Both the position numbers and the translations under genes were made by a program. The notes under the pieces were generated by a model that saw only the letters and a program-made list of their open reading frames with translations, searched no databases and was not told where the DNA came from. Positions 10,583 to 18,935 of a stretch of DNA of 64,000 bases are shown here, one piece after another (within the stretch, counting starts at the first letter, position 1; each line of letters starts with the position of its first letter). Source of the stretch: Phytohabitans rumicis. Its GTDB lineage: Bacteria; Actinomycetota; Actinomycetes; Mycobacteriales; Micromonosporaceae. Location: NCBI RefSeq assembly GCF_011764445.1, contig NZ_BLPG01000001.1, positions 8,671,316 to 8,735,315 of the forward strand. Direction: 5' to 3'.

Positions 10583-11382
10583 ATGACAGACTTGATGGCT
10601 CCTCCGCAGTTCACTCCGCAGCAGCCGGCTTCGCAGTGGCGCCGGCGCGTGATGGCCGCGACCGTGGCTGCCGCGCTCGCCGTCACCGGGGGCGTCGGCG
10701 GCGGTCTGCTCGCCACCCAGGTGGCCAGCGCGGCGCCCGCCTCGACGACGACGGTGAGCACCACGCAGGTCGCCAACTCCGGCACCCTGACCGCCGCGCA
10801 GATCGTTTCCGAGGTGCAGCCGAGCGTCGTGACGGTCCTCGTGTCGACGTCGAGCGGCAGCGCCGAGGGCTCGGGCGTCGTGCTCACCGCCGACGGCCTA
10901 ATCCTCACCAACAACCACGTCGTGGAGGGTGCCCGCAGCGTGCGGGTGACGCTCGCCGACGGGCGTACCGTCGCGGCCACCGTCGTCGGCACGGACCCGA
11001 CCGCGGACCTCGCGGTGCTACGCGCCGAGGGCGTGTCCGACCTGACCCGGCCCAGCTCGGCACGAGCGCGAACCTGCGGGTGGGCGACTCGGTGCTGGCG
11101 TTCGGCAGCCCGCTCGGTCTGGAAGGGACGGTCACCGCGGGGATCGTGTCCGCGGTCGGCCGCACGATCGAGGACAGCGGCAGCAGCCTCGGCAACCTGA
11201 TCCAGACCGACGCGCCGATCAACCCGGGCAACTCGGGTGGCGCGCTGGTGGACTCGACCGGCCGGGTCATCGGCATCAACGTCGCGATCGCCACGACGGG
11301 CGAGGACAGCGGCAACATCGGCGTCGGCTTCGCCATCCCGATCGACACCGCCGCCGCCGTTGCGGCTCGCCTCGCCGGGTGA
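10583..11382 (+). CDS. HtrA-like S1C serine protease without PDZ (frame broken once)
   Basis: A membrane-anchored or secreted trypsin-like protease of 266 residues once repaired. Residues 20-51 hold a positively charged stretch and hydrophobic signal ending ASA. The triad is His112 (LTNNHVVEG), Asp142 (PTADLAVL) and Ser218 (GNSGGAL). The protein ends right after the protease fold, so no PDZ domain follows, unlike classical HtrA. The frame breaks at the CCC run 11046-11048; a fourth C gives [14 protein letters not shown]. It follows the two-component genes by 71 bp and is likely in their regulon. Confidence 0.88.
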
Positions 11383-11390
11383 CGTCTGCG

Positions 11391-11460
11391 CTCGTCGATC
11401 TAGGACGAATCGTGGGTATAAAGTGGACTCGATACCCACGATTCGTCCTAGATCGACGAG
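11391..11460. terminator. 29-bp perfect hairpin between convergent genes
   Basis: Arms 11391-11419 and 11432-11460 are perfectly complementary over 29 bases around a 12-base loop, starting nine bases after the protease stop and just before the convergent PIN remnant. There is no T-run on either side, so if it terminates transcription it does so bidirectionally without a classical U-tract. It could also be a REP-type unit. Confidence 0.7.
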
Positions 11461-11469
11461 GTTGGGGCT

Positions 11470-11688
11470 CTAGGTGGCGTCGGCGAGACCTGGTGCGGCC
11501 GTCGGCAGACCCATCGAATGGGCGACGTCCAACATGCGCCTGTCGTACGAGACCAGTTCCACGAACCCGATCGTGGAGGTCCCCATCGGCATGCCGGGGC
11601 GTCCGGCCAGGAACTCGCGTAGTTCGGACACGTACTGGCGTCCCGCGATCAGGGTGATGAGCGCGGAGGCGTGGAGGAAGACGAACCC
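11470..11688 (-). pseudogene. Decayed VapC-type PIN toxin remnant
   Basis: Downstream of and overlapping the antitoxin, the reverse strand encodes VFLHASALITLIAGRQ, an equivalent of the PIN start IFLDTSALVKL with the first catalytic Asp changed to His, then jumps to VSYDRRMLDVAHSMGLP, the usual VapC C-terminus, and ends at TAG 11470. About 60 residues of the middle are absent and no start codon is present in frame. This looks like a real deletion and decay, unlike the single-base breaks elsewhere in the window. Confidence 0.7.
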
Positions 11689-11960
11689 TCGGCCCGCTCG
11701 GCGAGGAGCACGTCTAAAGCAGAGATGTCGGCTGGCACGGCGTATTGAGGAACGCGGTCGAGATCACTCGTGGTCGTTGCCTTGAGCCGGATGACTCCCT
11801 TGGCTACGAGATCGGCGTAGCGGCCCAGCGTGCCGGATCCCGGAAGCAGGACAGCGATGACCTTGCCGTGCCTGGTCACCTCGATGGTCTCGCCCTGTTC
11901 GACGCGGGCGAACATGCCACTTGGATCGTAGGAGAACTCTCGGACGGAGACGCTGCCCAT
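11649..11960 (-). CDS. Phd/VapB-type antitoxin
   Basis: A 103-residue antitoxin. The N-terminal half has the Phd/YefM fold signature: VSVREFSYDPSGMFARVEQG then IEVTRHGKVIAVLLP, which forms the DNA-binding dimer. The C-terminal half (DISALDVLLAERAEG) would neutralise a PIN-domain toxin. The last 15 residues, serine and proline rich, read through the former toxin start, so the native C-terminus may be altered. Because the toxin downstream is decayed, this is now an orphan antitoxin that may still repress its own promoter. Confidence 0.8.
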   Translation of the reverse strand: MGSVSVREFSYDPSGMFARVEQGETIEVTRHGKVIAVLLPGSGTLGRYADLVAKGVIRLKATTTSDLDRVPQYAVPADISALDVLLAERAEGSSSSTPPRSSP

Positions 11961-11974
11961 CTGTTGTACCTACA

Positions 11975-13612
11975 TCACGGGAACGTTGGGGTGGGGTGGC
12001 CGAAGTGCCAGCCTTGGCCTAGGTCGCAGCCGATGCCGCGCAGGCGGCGGGCCTGGGCGGCTGTCTCGATGCCCTCGGCGGTCACGCTCAGGCCGAGCTT
12101 GTGCCCCAGCGCCACCAGCGTCGTCAGCAGCGCCTCGCGGGTCGGGTCGACCTCGCCGCGCGGGCGGCGGCCCTTCAGGAAGCGGCCGGCCAGCTTCAGC
12201 CCGTGTACGGGCAGGTCGCACAGGTACGCCAGGTTGGAGTAGCCGGTGCCGAAGTCGTCGATCGCGATCTGCACACCGAGGTCGGCGAGCGCTCGCAGGG
12301 TGTGGATCGTGTCGTCGTCGATGCCCATGACGGCCGACTCGGTGATCTCCAGTTGGAGGCGGTTGGCGGGCAGGCCGGTGCGGTCGAGGATCGAGGCGAC
12401 CTGGGGTGCGAGGCCGGGCTCGCGCACCTGCGGCACGGCGAGGTTGACGCTGACGACGAGGGGTTCGGGCCAGCCGGCGGCGTCCCGGCAGGCGCGTTCG
12501 AGCAGGCGGGCGCCGAGCGGCACGATGAGCCCGGTGTTTTCGGCCAGGCCGATGAAGCCGGCCGCGCCGACCAGGCCGAGCCGTGGGTGCTCCCAGCGGG
12601 CGAGCGCCTCGGCGCCGACCACGGTGCCGTCCTCCAGATCCACGATCGGCTGGTAGTGCAGGGTGAACTCGCCGCGTTCGAGGGCGGCCGGCAGCGCCGC
12701 GGAGAGCCGGAAGCGGGCCACGTCGGTGGCGTTGCGGTCGGCGTCGAAGACCGCCAACCGCCCCCGACCGTCGGCCTTGGCCCAGTGCAGGGTGATGTCG
12801 GCGGCGCGCATCAGGTCGCTGGGGTCGGTGCCGGCGACCGGCCGTTCGACGACCCCGACGCTGGCGGAGACCCGCAGGTCGTGCCCGTCGACGCGGATCG
12901 GGTCGGCGAGCGCGGCGAGGGCCGCGTCGGCCACCTTGACGGCGTCGTCGGTGCAGGTGGTGTCGTCGATGAGGATCGCGAACTCGTCTCCGCCCACCCG
13001 GGCCACGAGGAGACCGCCCACCCGGGCCACCAGGAGCCGCCCGAGCCGGCCCAGCCGTTCGGCCACCGACGCCAGCAGCTGGTCGCCGACGCCGTGCCCG
13101 AGGCTGTCGTTGACCGTCCGGAAGCCGTCGAGGCCGAGGATGCACACGCCGAGCCGTACGCCGGGGCGGGTGACCGCGCACGCGTGCTCGAGGGCGCGGT
13201 GGAAGAACGTGCGGTTGGGCAGCGCGGTGAGCGGGTCATGCAGCACGGCGTACCGGAAGCGGGTCTCGCTCTCCCGCAGCGCGGCCTCGGCCTGCGCGCG
13301 GGCGGCGAGTGCGGCGTGCCGCAGCGAGTCCTGGGCGTCGAGCGTGTGGTCGCGCAGGGCGCGGGCGTAGCCGGTGGCGACCGCCTCGACGACGTCTGCG
13401 GGGAAATGCTGGTGCATAAGGGCGACGGTGCGGCCGAGGGTCTCCGGTGTACCCAGGCCGGCGGCGACGAGCTCCGGGCCGGCGTCGGGGAGCCTGGCGC
13501 TGAGCCGGTCGAGCAGCGCCACGAGCTCGACGTACGTCAGGGGAGCCGCCGAGGCGCCGTAGACTGCCCTCGCCCACGCCTCGACGAAGAGCCTCCGCTC
13601 CGCCTCGGTCAT
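11975..13612 (-). CDS. GGDEF-EAL cyclic-di-GMP enzyme
   Basis: A 545-residue soluble protein. Residues 1-110 form a helical sensor-like region without a known domain, then GGDEF (about 125-290) with intact GGDEF at 207-211, then EAL (about 300-545). EAL active-site elements are present: EAL in GAEALARWEHP, Asn in VSVNLAV, Glu in ITES, the DD of IDDFGTGYSNL, Lys in LKLAG, and Glu in TAEGIET, so phosphodiesterase activity is likely; LKID has become LKLA. Just before GGDEF an 8-residue unit LLVARVGG is duplicated in tandem, which would lengthen the strand leading to the catalytic loop. It makes or degrades c-di-GMP, a developmental signal in actinomycetes. Confidence 0.9.
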   Translation of the reverse strand: MTEAERRLFVEAWARAVYGASAAPLTYVELVALLDRLSARLPDAGPELVAAGLGTPETLGRTVALMHQHFPADVVEAVATGYARALRDHTLDAQDSLRHAALAARAQAEAALRESETRFRYAVLHDPLTALPNRTFFHRALEHACAVTRPGVRLGVCILGLDGFRTVNDSLGHGVGDQLLASVAERLGRLGRLLVARVGGLLVARVGGDEFAILIDDTTCTDDAVKVADAALAALADPIRVDGHDLRVSASVGVVERPVAGTDPSDLMRAADITLHWAKADGRGRLAVFDADRNATDVARFRLSAALPAALERGEFTLHYQPIVDLEDGTVVGAEALARWEHPRLGLVGAAGFIGLAENTGLIVPLGARLLERACRDAAGWPEPLVVSVNLAVPQVREPGLAPQVASILDRTGLPANRLQLEITESAVMGIDDDTIHTLRALADLGVQIAIDDFGTGYSNLAYLCDLPVHGLKLAGRFLKGRRPRGEVDPTREALLTTLVALGHKLGLSVTAEGIETAAQARRLRGIGCDLGQGWHFGHPTPTFP

Positions 13613-13618
13613 CGGGCC

Positions 13619-14440
13619 CTAGGCTACCGCCAACGCGCGATCCGCGTCACCCGCGCGTCGGCGGGCGGCGGGCACGACGAGCGGGCTGCCCGTCTCGGGG
13701 TCGGGGATGACGCGGCAGTCGAGGCCGAACACGTCGCGGACCAGGTCGGCGTCGACGATCGCGCCGGGCGCGCCCTCGGCGACGATCTGGCCGGCGCGCA
13801 TGGCGATGAGGTGGGTGGCGTACCGGCAGGCCTGGTTGAGGTCGTGCAGCACCGCGACGAGCGTGCGGCCGCCGGTCTCCTGCAGGTCGGCGCACAGGTC
13901 GAGCACCTCGACCTGGTGGGTGATGTCCAGGAACGTGGTGGGCTCGTCCAGCAGCAGGATGCCGGTCTGCTGGGCCAGGGCCATGGCGAGCCAGACCCGC
14001 TGGCGCTGGCCGCCGGACAGCTCGTCGACGAGCCGGTCGGCCAGGTCGCTGACGCCGGTCGCCGCCATCGACTCGCGCACGACCCGCTCGTCCTCCCGGG
14101 ACCACTGGCGCAGCAGGCGCTGGTGCGGGAAGCGGCCGCGGGCCACGAGGTCGGTCACCGTGATGCCGTCGGGCGCGATCGACGTCTGGGGGAGCAGGCC
14201 GAGCCGCCGGGCGACCTCCTTCGACGGGTACGACGTGATGACCTTGCCGTCGAGGTGGACGGCGCCGGTGCGCGGGCGGAGCATCCGGGACAGGGCCCGG
14301 AGCAGGGTGGACTTGCCGCAGGCGTTGGGGCCGACGATGACGGTGAACGAGTTGTCCGGGATGGTGACGCTCAGCCCTTCGGCGACGACCCGCTGCTCGT
14401 AGGCCAGCGTGAGGCCCTCGCCCGTGAGGCGTGCCGACAC
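13619..14440 (-). CDS. Iron-siderophore ABC transporter ATP-binding protein (FecE/FepC type)
   Basis: A 273-residue ABC ATPase of the ferric-siderophore class: Walker A GPNACGKS at 37-44, Q-loop LLPQTSIAPDG, signature LSGGQRQRV, Walker B ILLLDEPTTFLD and the H-loop LHDLNQA. GTG 14440 is the start because a strong ribosome site, GGAGGTG, lies six bases upstream. A DtxR/IdeR-like iron box sits 21 bp before the start. No permease or binding protein is adjacent, so it must work with subunits encoded elsewhere. It converges end-to-end, 6 bp apart, with the start of the GGDEF-EAL gene on the same strand. Confidence 0.93.
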   Translation of the reverse strand: MSARLTGEGLTLAYEQRVVAEGLSVTIPDNSFTVIVGPNACGKSTLLRALSRMLRPRTGAVHLDGKVITSYPSKEVARRLGLLPQTSIAPDGITVTDLVARGRFPHQRLLRQWSREDERVVRESMAATGVSDLADRLVDELSGGQRQRVWLAMALAQQTGILLLDEPTTFLDITHQVEVLDLCADLQETGGRTLVAVLHDLNQACRYATHLIAMRAGQIVAEGAPGAIVDADLVRDVFGLDCRVIPDPETGSPLVVPAARRRAGDADRALAVA

Positions 14441-14460
14441 CGTTCACCTCCATTATCAAG

Positions 14461-14479
14461 TTTGGTGAGCCTAACATAA
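14461..14479. promoter_or_regulatory. DtxR/IdeR-type iron box
   Basis: The 19-bp sequence TTTGGTGAGCCTAACATAA matches the DtxR/IdeR consensus TTAGGTTAGSCTAACCTAA at 16 of 19 positions by my count and keeps its dyad core. It lies just upstream of the siderophore ATPase start. Iron-loaded repressor bound here would switch the gene off when iron is plentiful. Confidence 0.75.
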
Positions 14480-14559
14480 GTGTCGGGGAATAGACGTACG
14501 CCGCTGATTGCCGTTCTTGATAACGTCTGACCTGGGCGTGGGCTTGGGGGACGTAGGCG

Positions 14560-15555
14560 GTGAACGGCGGCGGCGCGATGAGCCTGCGTAAGCGGGTACT
14601 GGTCCTTGGCGGTGCCGACTTCTTCGGCCTGCACCTGGCCCGGCGGTTGGTGGATGAGGGCTACCACGTGGTGGTGGTCGACAACCTCACGCGCGGGCGT
14701 GACCCCAAGGAGGTCGCCGCTCTCGGCGCGGTCCCCGGCGTCGAGATCATCGGGGGCGACCTGTCCGACGGCGCGACCTGGGCCGCGCTGCCCCGCGGCT
14801 GGGCACAGATCTACCTGCTCGGCGGTGGCCCGCTGCCCCGCGTGATCGAGGCCGACCCGGTGCGGGTGGTGCGCGGGCACGCGCTGGCCGCCCTGCACCT
14901 GCTGGACTGGGCCGCCCCCGGCGACAAGGTGTTCTTCGCCTCCTCCGGCGAGGTGCACGCGGACGGCGTGGAGAACGGCGTCGTGCAGGTGCCCACCGAG
15001 GAGAGCGAGCCGGTCGTGGTCGGCGACCTCGCCGAGCCCCGGTCCGCGTACGCGGCCAGCCGGCTGCTGGCCGAGGCCGCGCTGGTCCATGCCGCGCGCG
15101 CCGGCCGCAGCCGCGTCGTGGTCGGGCGCTTCTACGACGTGTACGGCCCGCGGATGAGCACCGACCACCTGATCCCGCAGATGTGCGTGCGCGCGGTCAA
15201 GGGCGAGGACCCGTTCCTGGTCGCCGGGCCGCACCGGCGCCGGGCGTTCTGCTACATCGACGACGCGGTCGAGGCGACGCTGCGGCTGATGGAGCAGCCG
15301 GCCGCCGTCGGTGAGATCGTCCACATCGGAAACGACTCGGCCCAGACCACGGTCGGCGACCTGGCCCGGATGGTGCTGCGCATCGCCGGCGTGGAGGCGA
15401 AGGTGCTGGCCGAGCCGGCCGCGTCCAACTCGCCCGCCCGCCGCGCCCCGGACCTGTCCAAGCTGCGCCGGCTCACCGGTTTCGAGCCCTCGGTGGAGCT
15501 GGCCGAGGGCGTGCGGCGCACCTTCTACTGGTACCGGCGTACCTGGCGGTCATGA
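14560..15555 (+). CDS. NAD-dependent epimerase/dehydratase
   Basis: A 331-residue extended short-chain dehydrogenase. The Rossmann start VLVLGGADFFGLHLA keeps the GxxxxxG spacing though the usual second Gly is Asp; VVVDNLTRG binds the ribose. The catalytic Tyr is in SAYAASR, with Arg where Lys is normal, which may affect catalysis; the Ser is in ASSGEVHA. GRFYDVYGPRM and YIDDAVEA are typical of UDP-glucuronate decarboxylase or UDP-glucose epimerase relatives. GTG 14560 has GGGGGAC seven bases upstream; ATG 14578 is an alternative. Likely acts on nucleotide sugars for cell-surface polymers. Confidence 0.85.
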   Translation: MNGGGAMSLRKRVLVLGGADFFGLHLARRLVDEGYHVVVVDNLTRGRDPKEVAALGAVPGVEIIGGDLSDGATWAALPRGWAQIYLLGGGPLPRVIEADPVRVVRGHALAALHLLDWAAPGDKVFFASSGEVHADGVENGVVQVPTEESEPVVVGDLAEPRSAYAASRLLAEAALVHAARAGRSRVVVGRFYDVYGPRMSTDHLIPQMCVRAVKGEDPFLVAGPHRRRAFCYIDDAVEATLRLMEQPAAVGEIVHIGNDSAQTTVGDLARMVLRIAGVEAKVLAEPAASNSPARRAPDLSKLRRLTGFEPSVELAEGVRRTFYWYRRTWRS

Positions 15556-15624
15556 CATCCGTCATGCCCGGAGGCTGACGGCCGGCAGCGCCTTGGGGGC
15601 GAAGAGCGGGCGACCGTAAGAGGC

Positions 15625-16518
15625 ATGACACCAACCATCGCTCTTCGCGGCGTCACCAAGCGGTACGGCGACGTGACCGCGGTCGACGGCCTCGACCTGT
15701 CCATCCAGCCCGGCGAGGTGGTGGCCCTGCTCGGGCCGAACGGCGCCGGCAAGTCCACCACCATCGACATGCTGCTCGGGCTGACCCGGCCGGACGGCGG
15801 CGCGGCCCGGCTCTTCGAGCTGCCCCCGGTCGAGGCGATCGCCCGCGGCCGGGTCGGCGCGATGCTCCAGTCTGGCGGCCTGCTGCCCGACCTGAGCGTC
15901 GCCGAGATCGTCGAGCTGGCCGCCGCGCTGCAGCCCAAGAGTCGCCCCGTCGCCCAGGTGCTGGAGCGCGCGGGCCTCGCCGACCTCGCCAAGCGCCGGG
16001 TGGGCAAGCTGTCCGGCGGCCAGCAGCAGCGGGTGCGCTTCGCGATGGCACTCGTCGCCGACCCCGAGCTGATCGTGCTCGACGAGCCCACCACCGGGCT
16101 GGACGTCGAGGCCCGGCGCGCCTTCTGGGCGGCGATGCGGGACGAGAGCGGCCACGGCCGGACCGTCCTGTTCGCCACGCACTACCTGGACGAGGCCGAC
16201 GCGTACGCCGACCGGATCGTCTTCATGCGCGCCGGACGGGTGGTCGCCGACGGCACCGCCGCACAGATCAAGGCGCTCGTGTCGGGCCGTACCATCCGGG
16301 CCACCCTGCCGGGCGCGGACCTGAACGCCCTCGCGGCGCTGCCCGGCGTCGACGAGGTGGAAAGCCGCGGCGACGCGGTGCTGCTGACCTGCCGCGACTC
16401 GGACGCCGCCCTGCGCGCACTGCTCACCAGCACGCCTGCCCGCGACATCGAGGTGAACGCGCGCGGCCTGGAGGACGCCTTCGTCGCGCTGACCATGGAA
16501 GGGGCGGCGGCACAATGA
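15625..16518 (+). CDS. ABC-2 type exporter ATP-binding protein
   Basis: A 297-residue ATPase with Walker A GPNGAGKST, signature LSGGQQQRV, Walker B LIVLDEPTTGLD and switch His in LFATHYLDEAD, plus a C-terminal regulatory domain of about 80 residues, as in DrrA-type exporters. It heads a coupled operon with the permease (start four bases before its stop), a sensor kinase, a response regulator and a small-molecule kinase. The set resembles the Bacillus yvfRSTU and liaRS-type modules in which the sensor controls its own exporter. The substrate (lipid, drug or peptide) is unknown. Confidence 0.93.
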   Translation: MTPTIALRGVTKRYGDVTAVDGLDLSIQPGEVVALLGPNGAGKSTTIDMLLGLTRPDGGAARLFELPPVEAIARGRVGAMLQSGGLLPDLSVAEIVELAAALQPKSRPVAQVLERAGLADLAKRRVGKLSGGQQQRVRFAMALVADPELIVLDEPTTGLDVEARRAFWAAMRDESGHGRTVLFATHYLDEADAYADRIVFMRAGRVVADGTAAQIKALVSGRTIRATLPGADLNALAALPGVDEVESRGDAVLLTCRDSDAALRALLTSTPARDIEVNARGLEDAFVALTMEGAAAQ

Positions 16519-17243
16519 CTACGTACCTGAAGATGGAGCTCAAGCGCCTGCTGCGGAACCGGCGCGTGGTGATCTTCAGTCTGCTGATGCCGGCCCTGCT
16601 CTTGCTGGTCTTCGGCGGGCTCAACAAGGGACAGACGCTGGACGGCGCGTCCGTGACCGCGTACCTGATGGTGAGCCTGGGGGTCTTCGGCTCGATGAGC
16701 AGCGCGATGAGCCTGGGCGGCTCGATCGCCCTGGAACGCGGCATCGGCTGGAACCGCCAGCTGCGGCTCACCCCGCTGCGCCCGTCCCGGTACGTCGCCA
16801 TCAAGCTGCTGCTGTCGTTCCTGATGGCGCTGCCGCCGCTGGCCGTCGTGTACGTCCTCGGGGCGATCACGCTCGGCGTGCACCTGCCGGCCGGCACCTG
16901 GGCGCTGGTCGCCATCGGGTCGTGGCTGGGCGCCTTGCCGTTCGCGGCGCTCGGCCTGGTGATCGGGTACATCGCCACGCCGGAGAGCGTCCAGCCCATC
17001 TCCGGGCTGCTGACGATCGCGCTGGCGGCGTTCGGCGGGCTGTGGGTGCCGGTGGAGACCATGCCGCGGGTGATGCGCGACATCGCCGAGCTGACCCCGG
17101 CGTACTGGGTCGGGCAGGTCGCGCGCAGCCCGCTCTTCCACGGCTCGCTGAACCTGCACGCGGTCGCCGTCCTGCTGGCCTGGGCGGTGGGACTCGGGTT
17201 CGTGGCGCTGCGCCGGTTCCGTGCGGACACGGCCCGGGCGTGA
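16515..17243 (+). CDS. ABC-2 type permease
   Basis: A 242-residue membrane protein with about six hydrophobic helices, beginning with a short amphipathic N-terminus (YLKMELKRLLRN) typical of ABC-2 permeases. It lacks the large extracellular domain of peptide transporters. Start ATG overlaps the ATPase stop by four bases (ATGA). It forms the membrane channel for the preceding ATPase. Confidence 0.9.
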   Translation: MTTYLKMELKRLLRNRRVVIFSLLMPALLLLVFGGLNKGQTLDGASVTAYLMVSLGVFGSMSSAMSLGGSIALERGIGWNRQLRLTPLRPSRYVAIKLLLSFLMALPPLAVVYVLGAITLGVHLPAGTWALVAIGSWLGALPFAALGLVIGYIATPESVQPISGLLTIALAAFGGLWVPVETMPRVMRDIAELTPAYWVGQVARSPLFHGSLNLHAVAVLLAWAVGLGFVALRRFRADTARA

Positions 17244-18334
17244 GTACCGTGCGGACCATGGGTCGTGGGCGGTTCGTGTGGGTGTGGGCGGCCATCTGGC
17301 TGGTCTACCTCGGCGAGCCGCTCCGCGACGCGTGGCGCAGCGACGACGCCTGGGCCCGCGACCTCGGGCTCGCCACCGTGGCGCTCTTCGGGGTCGTCTT
17401 CGTCATCTTCTTCGTGATCATGCGGAAGGCCCGTTTCACGGGTCAGCCGATCCCCCTGGTCGCCCGGTGGGCCATCCCGGGCGTGCTGCTCGCCCTCACG
17501 ATCGGCGTGGCGCCGGCCGTCGGGGAAAGCGCGCTGGGCATGCTCACCTACGTGGCGGTCACCGGCTTCTTCACGCTGCCGATGCGGCCGGCCCTGGTGC
17601 TCGCCGCCGTGCTCGCCGCCACGCCCATCGTGCTGCCGCACTTCGTCGGCGGCTGGGAGCCCCAGTACGGCCTGGCGTTCTCCATCTTCCTGGCGTCCTT
17701 CGCGGTGTGGGGCGTGGTCCAGCTCATCACCCGCAACGCCCAGCTCACCGCCGCCCGGGAGGAGATCGCCCGGCTGGCCGTCGCCGACGAGCGCAACCGG
17801 CTCGCCCGCGACCTGCACGACCTGCTCGGCCACTCGCTGACCGTGGTCGCGGTCAAGGCCGAGCTGGCCGGGCGCCTGGTCAAGCTGGCACCCGAACGCG
17901 CCGAGGAGGAGATCGCCGACGTGGAGCGGCTCGCCCGGCAGTCCCTGCGCGACGTGCGCGCGGCGGTTGCCGGGTACGCCGAGGCGTCGCTCGCGGCGGA
18001 ACTGGCCGGCGCGCAGGCCGCCCTCACCGCCGCCGGCATCGAGGCCGACCTGCCCGACGACGTGGAGTCCGTGCCGGCGGACCGGCGCCCGCTCTTCGGC
18101 TGGGTGGTCCGCGAGGGCGTCACCAACGTGGTGCGGCACAGCGGCGCCAAGCGCTGCCGGATCCGGATCGTGCCCTCCGAGGTGGAGATCACCGACGACG
18201 GTCACGGGCCGTCGGAGGGCGCCGCCGGGCGCGGGCTCGCCGGCCTGCGGGAACGGGCCGAGGCCGCCGGCGGGTCGCTCACCATCGGCCACGCGCCCGA
18301 CCAGGGGTTCACGCTGCGGGTACGCGTACCGTGA
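17240..18334 (+). CDS. NarL-type sensor histidine kinase
   Basis: A 364-residue kinase beginning at GTG 17240, four bases before the permease stop. Residues up to about 165 form some six membrane helices with little extracellular loop, as in DesK-like thermosensors or LiaS-like envelope sensors. HisKA_3 follows with RDLHDLLGHSLTVVAVK carrying the phosphorylated His, then a compact HATPase with GVTNVVRHSGA, ITDDGHG and GRGLAGLRERA. It probably senses a membrane condition or the exporter substrate and phosphorylates the regulator encoded next. Confidence 0.92.
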   Translation: MSTVRTMGRGRFVWVWAAIWLVYLGEPLRDAWRSDDAWARDLGLATVALFGVVFVIFFVIMRKARFTGQPIPLVARWAIPGVLLALTIGVAPAVGESALGMLTYVAVTGFFTLPMRPALVLAAVLAATPIVLPHFVGGWEPQYGLAFSIFLASFAVWGVVQLITRNAQLTAAREEIARLAVADERNRLARDLHDLLGHSLTVVAVKAELAGRLVKLAPERAEEEIADVERLARQSLRDVRAAVAGYAEASLAAELAGAQAALTAAGIEADLPDDVESVPADRRPLFGWVVREGVTNVVRHSGAKRCRIRIVPSEVEITDDGHGPSEGAAGRGLAGLRERAEAAGGSLTIGHAPDQGFTLRVRVP

Positions 18335-18935
18335 TCCGCCTGCTGCTGGCCGACGACCAGGCGCTCGTGCGCGGCGCCCTGGCCGCCCTGCTGTCCATGG
18401 AGGCCGACCTCGAGGTGGTGGCCGAGGTCGGCCGCGGCGACGAGGTGGTCGAGGCGGCCCGCCGCACCCGTCCCGACGTGGCGCTGCTGGACGTGGAGAT
18501 GCCCGGCCTCGACGGCCTGGCCGCCACCGCGGCCCTGCGCGTGGCGCTGCCGGCCTGCAAGGTGCTCGTGGTGACCACGTTCGGCCGCCCCGGGTACCTG
18601 CGCCGGGCGATGGCGGCCGGCGCGAGCGGCTTCGTGGTCAAGGACACGCCGGCCCGCCAGCTCGCCGACGCGGTACGCCGGGTCGCGGCCGGGCTGCGCG
18701 TGGTCGACCCGGGCCTCGCGGCGGAGTCGCTCGCCAGCGGGGACGGCCCGCTCACCCAGCGGGAGGCCGACGTGCTGCGCGCGGCCCGGGACGGCGGCAC
18801 GATCGCGGACATCGCCGCCGCGCTCGGCCTCTCCGAGGGACGGTGCGCAACCACCTCTCCTCGGCCATCGGCAAGACCGGCGCGCGTACCCGCGCCGAAG
18901 CGGTCCGCCTCGCCGACCAGGGCGGCTGGCTGTGA
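18331..18935 (+). CDS. NarL/LuxR-type response regulator (frame broken once)
   Basis: About 201 residues once repaired. The receiver has LLADDQALVR with acidic pair, phospho-acceptor Asp in VALLDVEMPG, and Lys in GFVVKDTPA. The LuxR helix-turn-helix begins LTQREADVLRAA and continues IADIAAALGLSEGTVRNHLSSAI. At the GGG run 18837-18839 one G is missing, which diverts the recognition helix into another frame; adding it restores the full domain and a stop that overlaps the next gene (GTGA). As written the protein could not bind DNA. GTG start overlaps the kinase stop. Confidence 0.9.

Noticed and set aside
12101-14479. Forward open frame of about 790 codons over the GGDEF-EAL and FecE genes
   Set aside because: Shadow frame; the reverse-strand genes carry intact GGDEF, EAL and ABC motifs.
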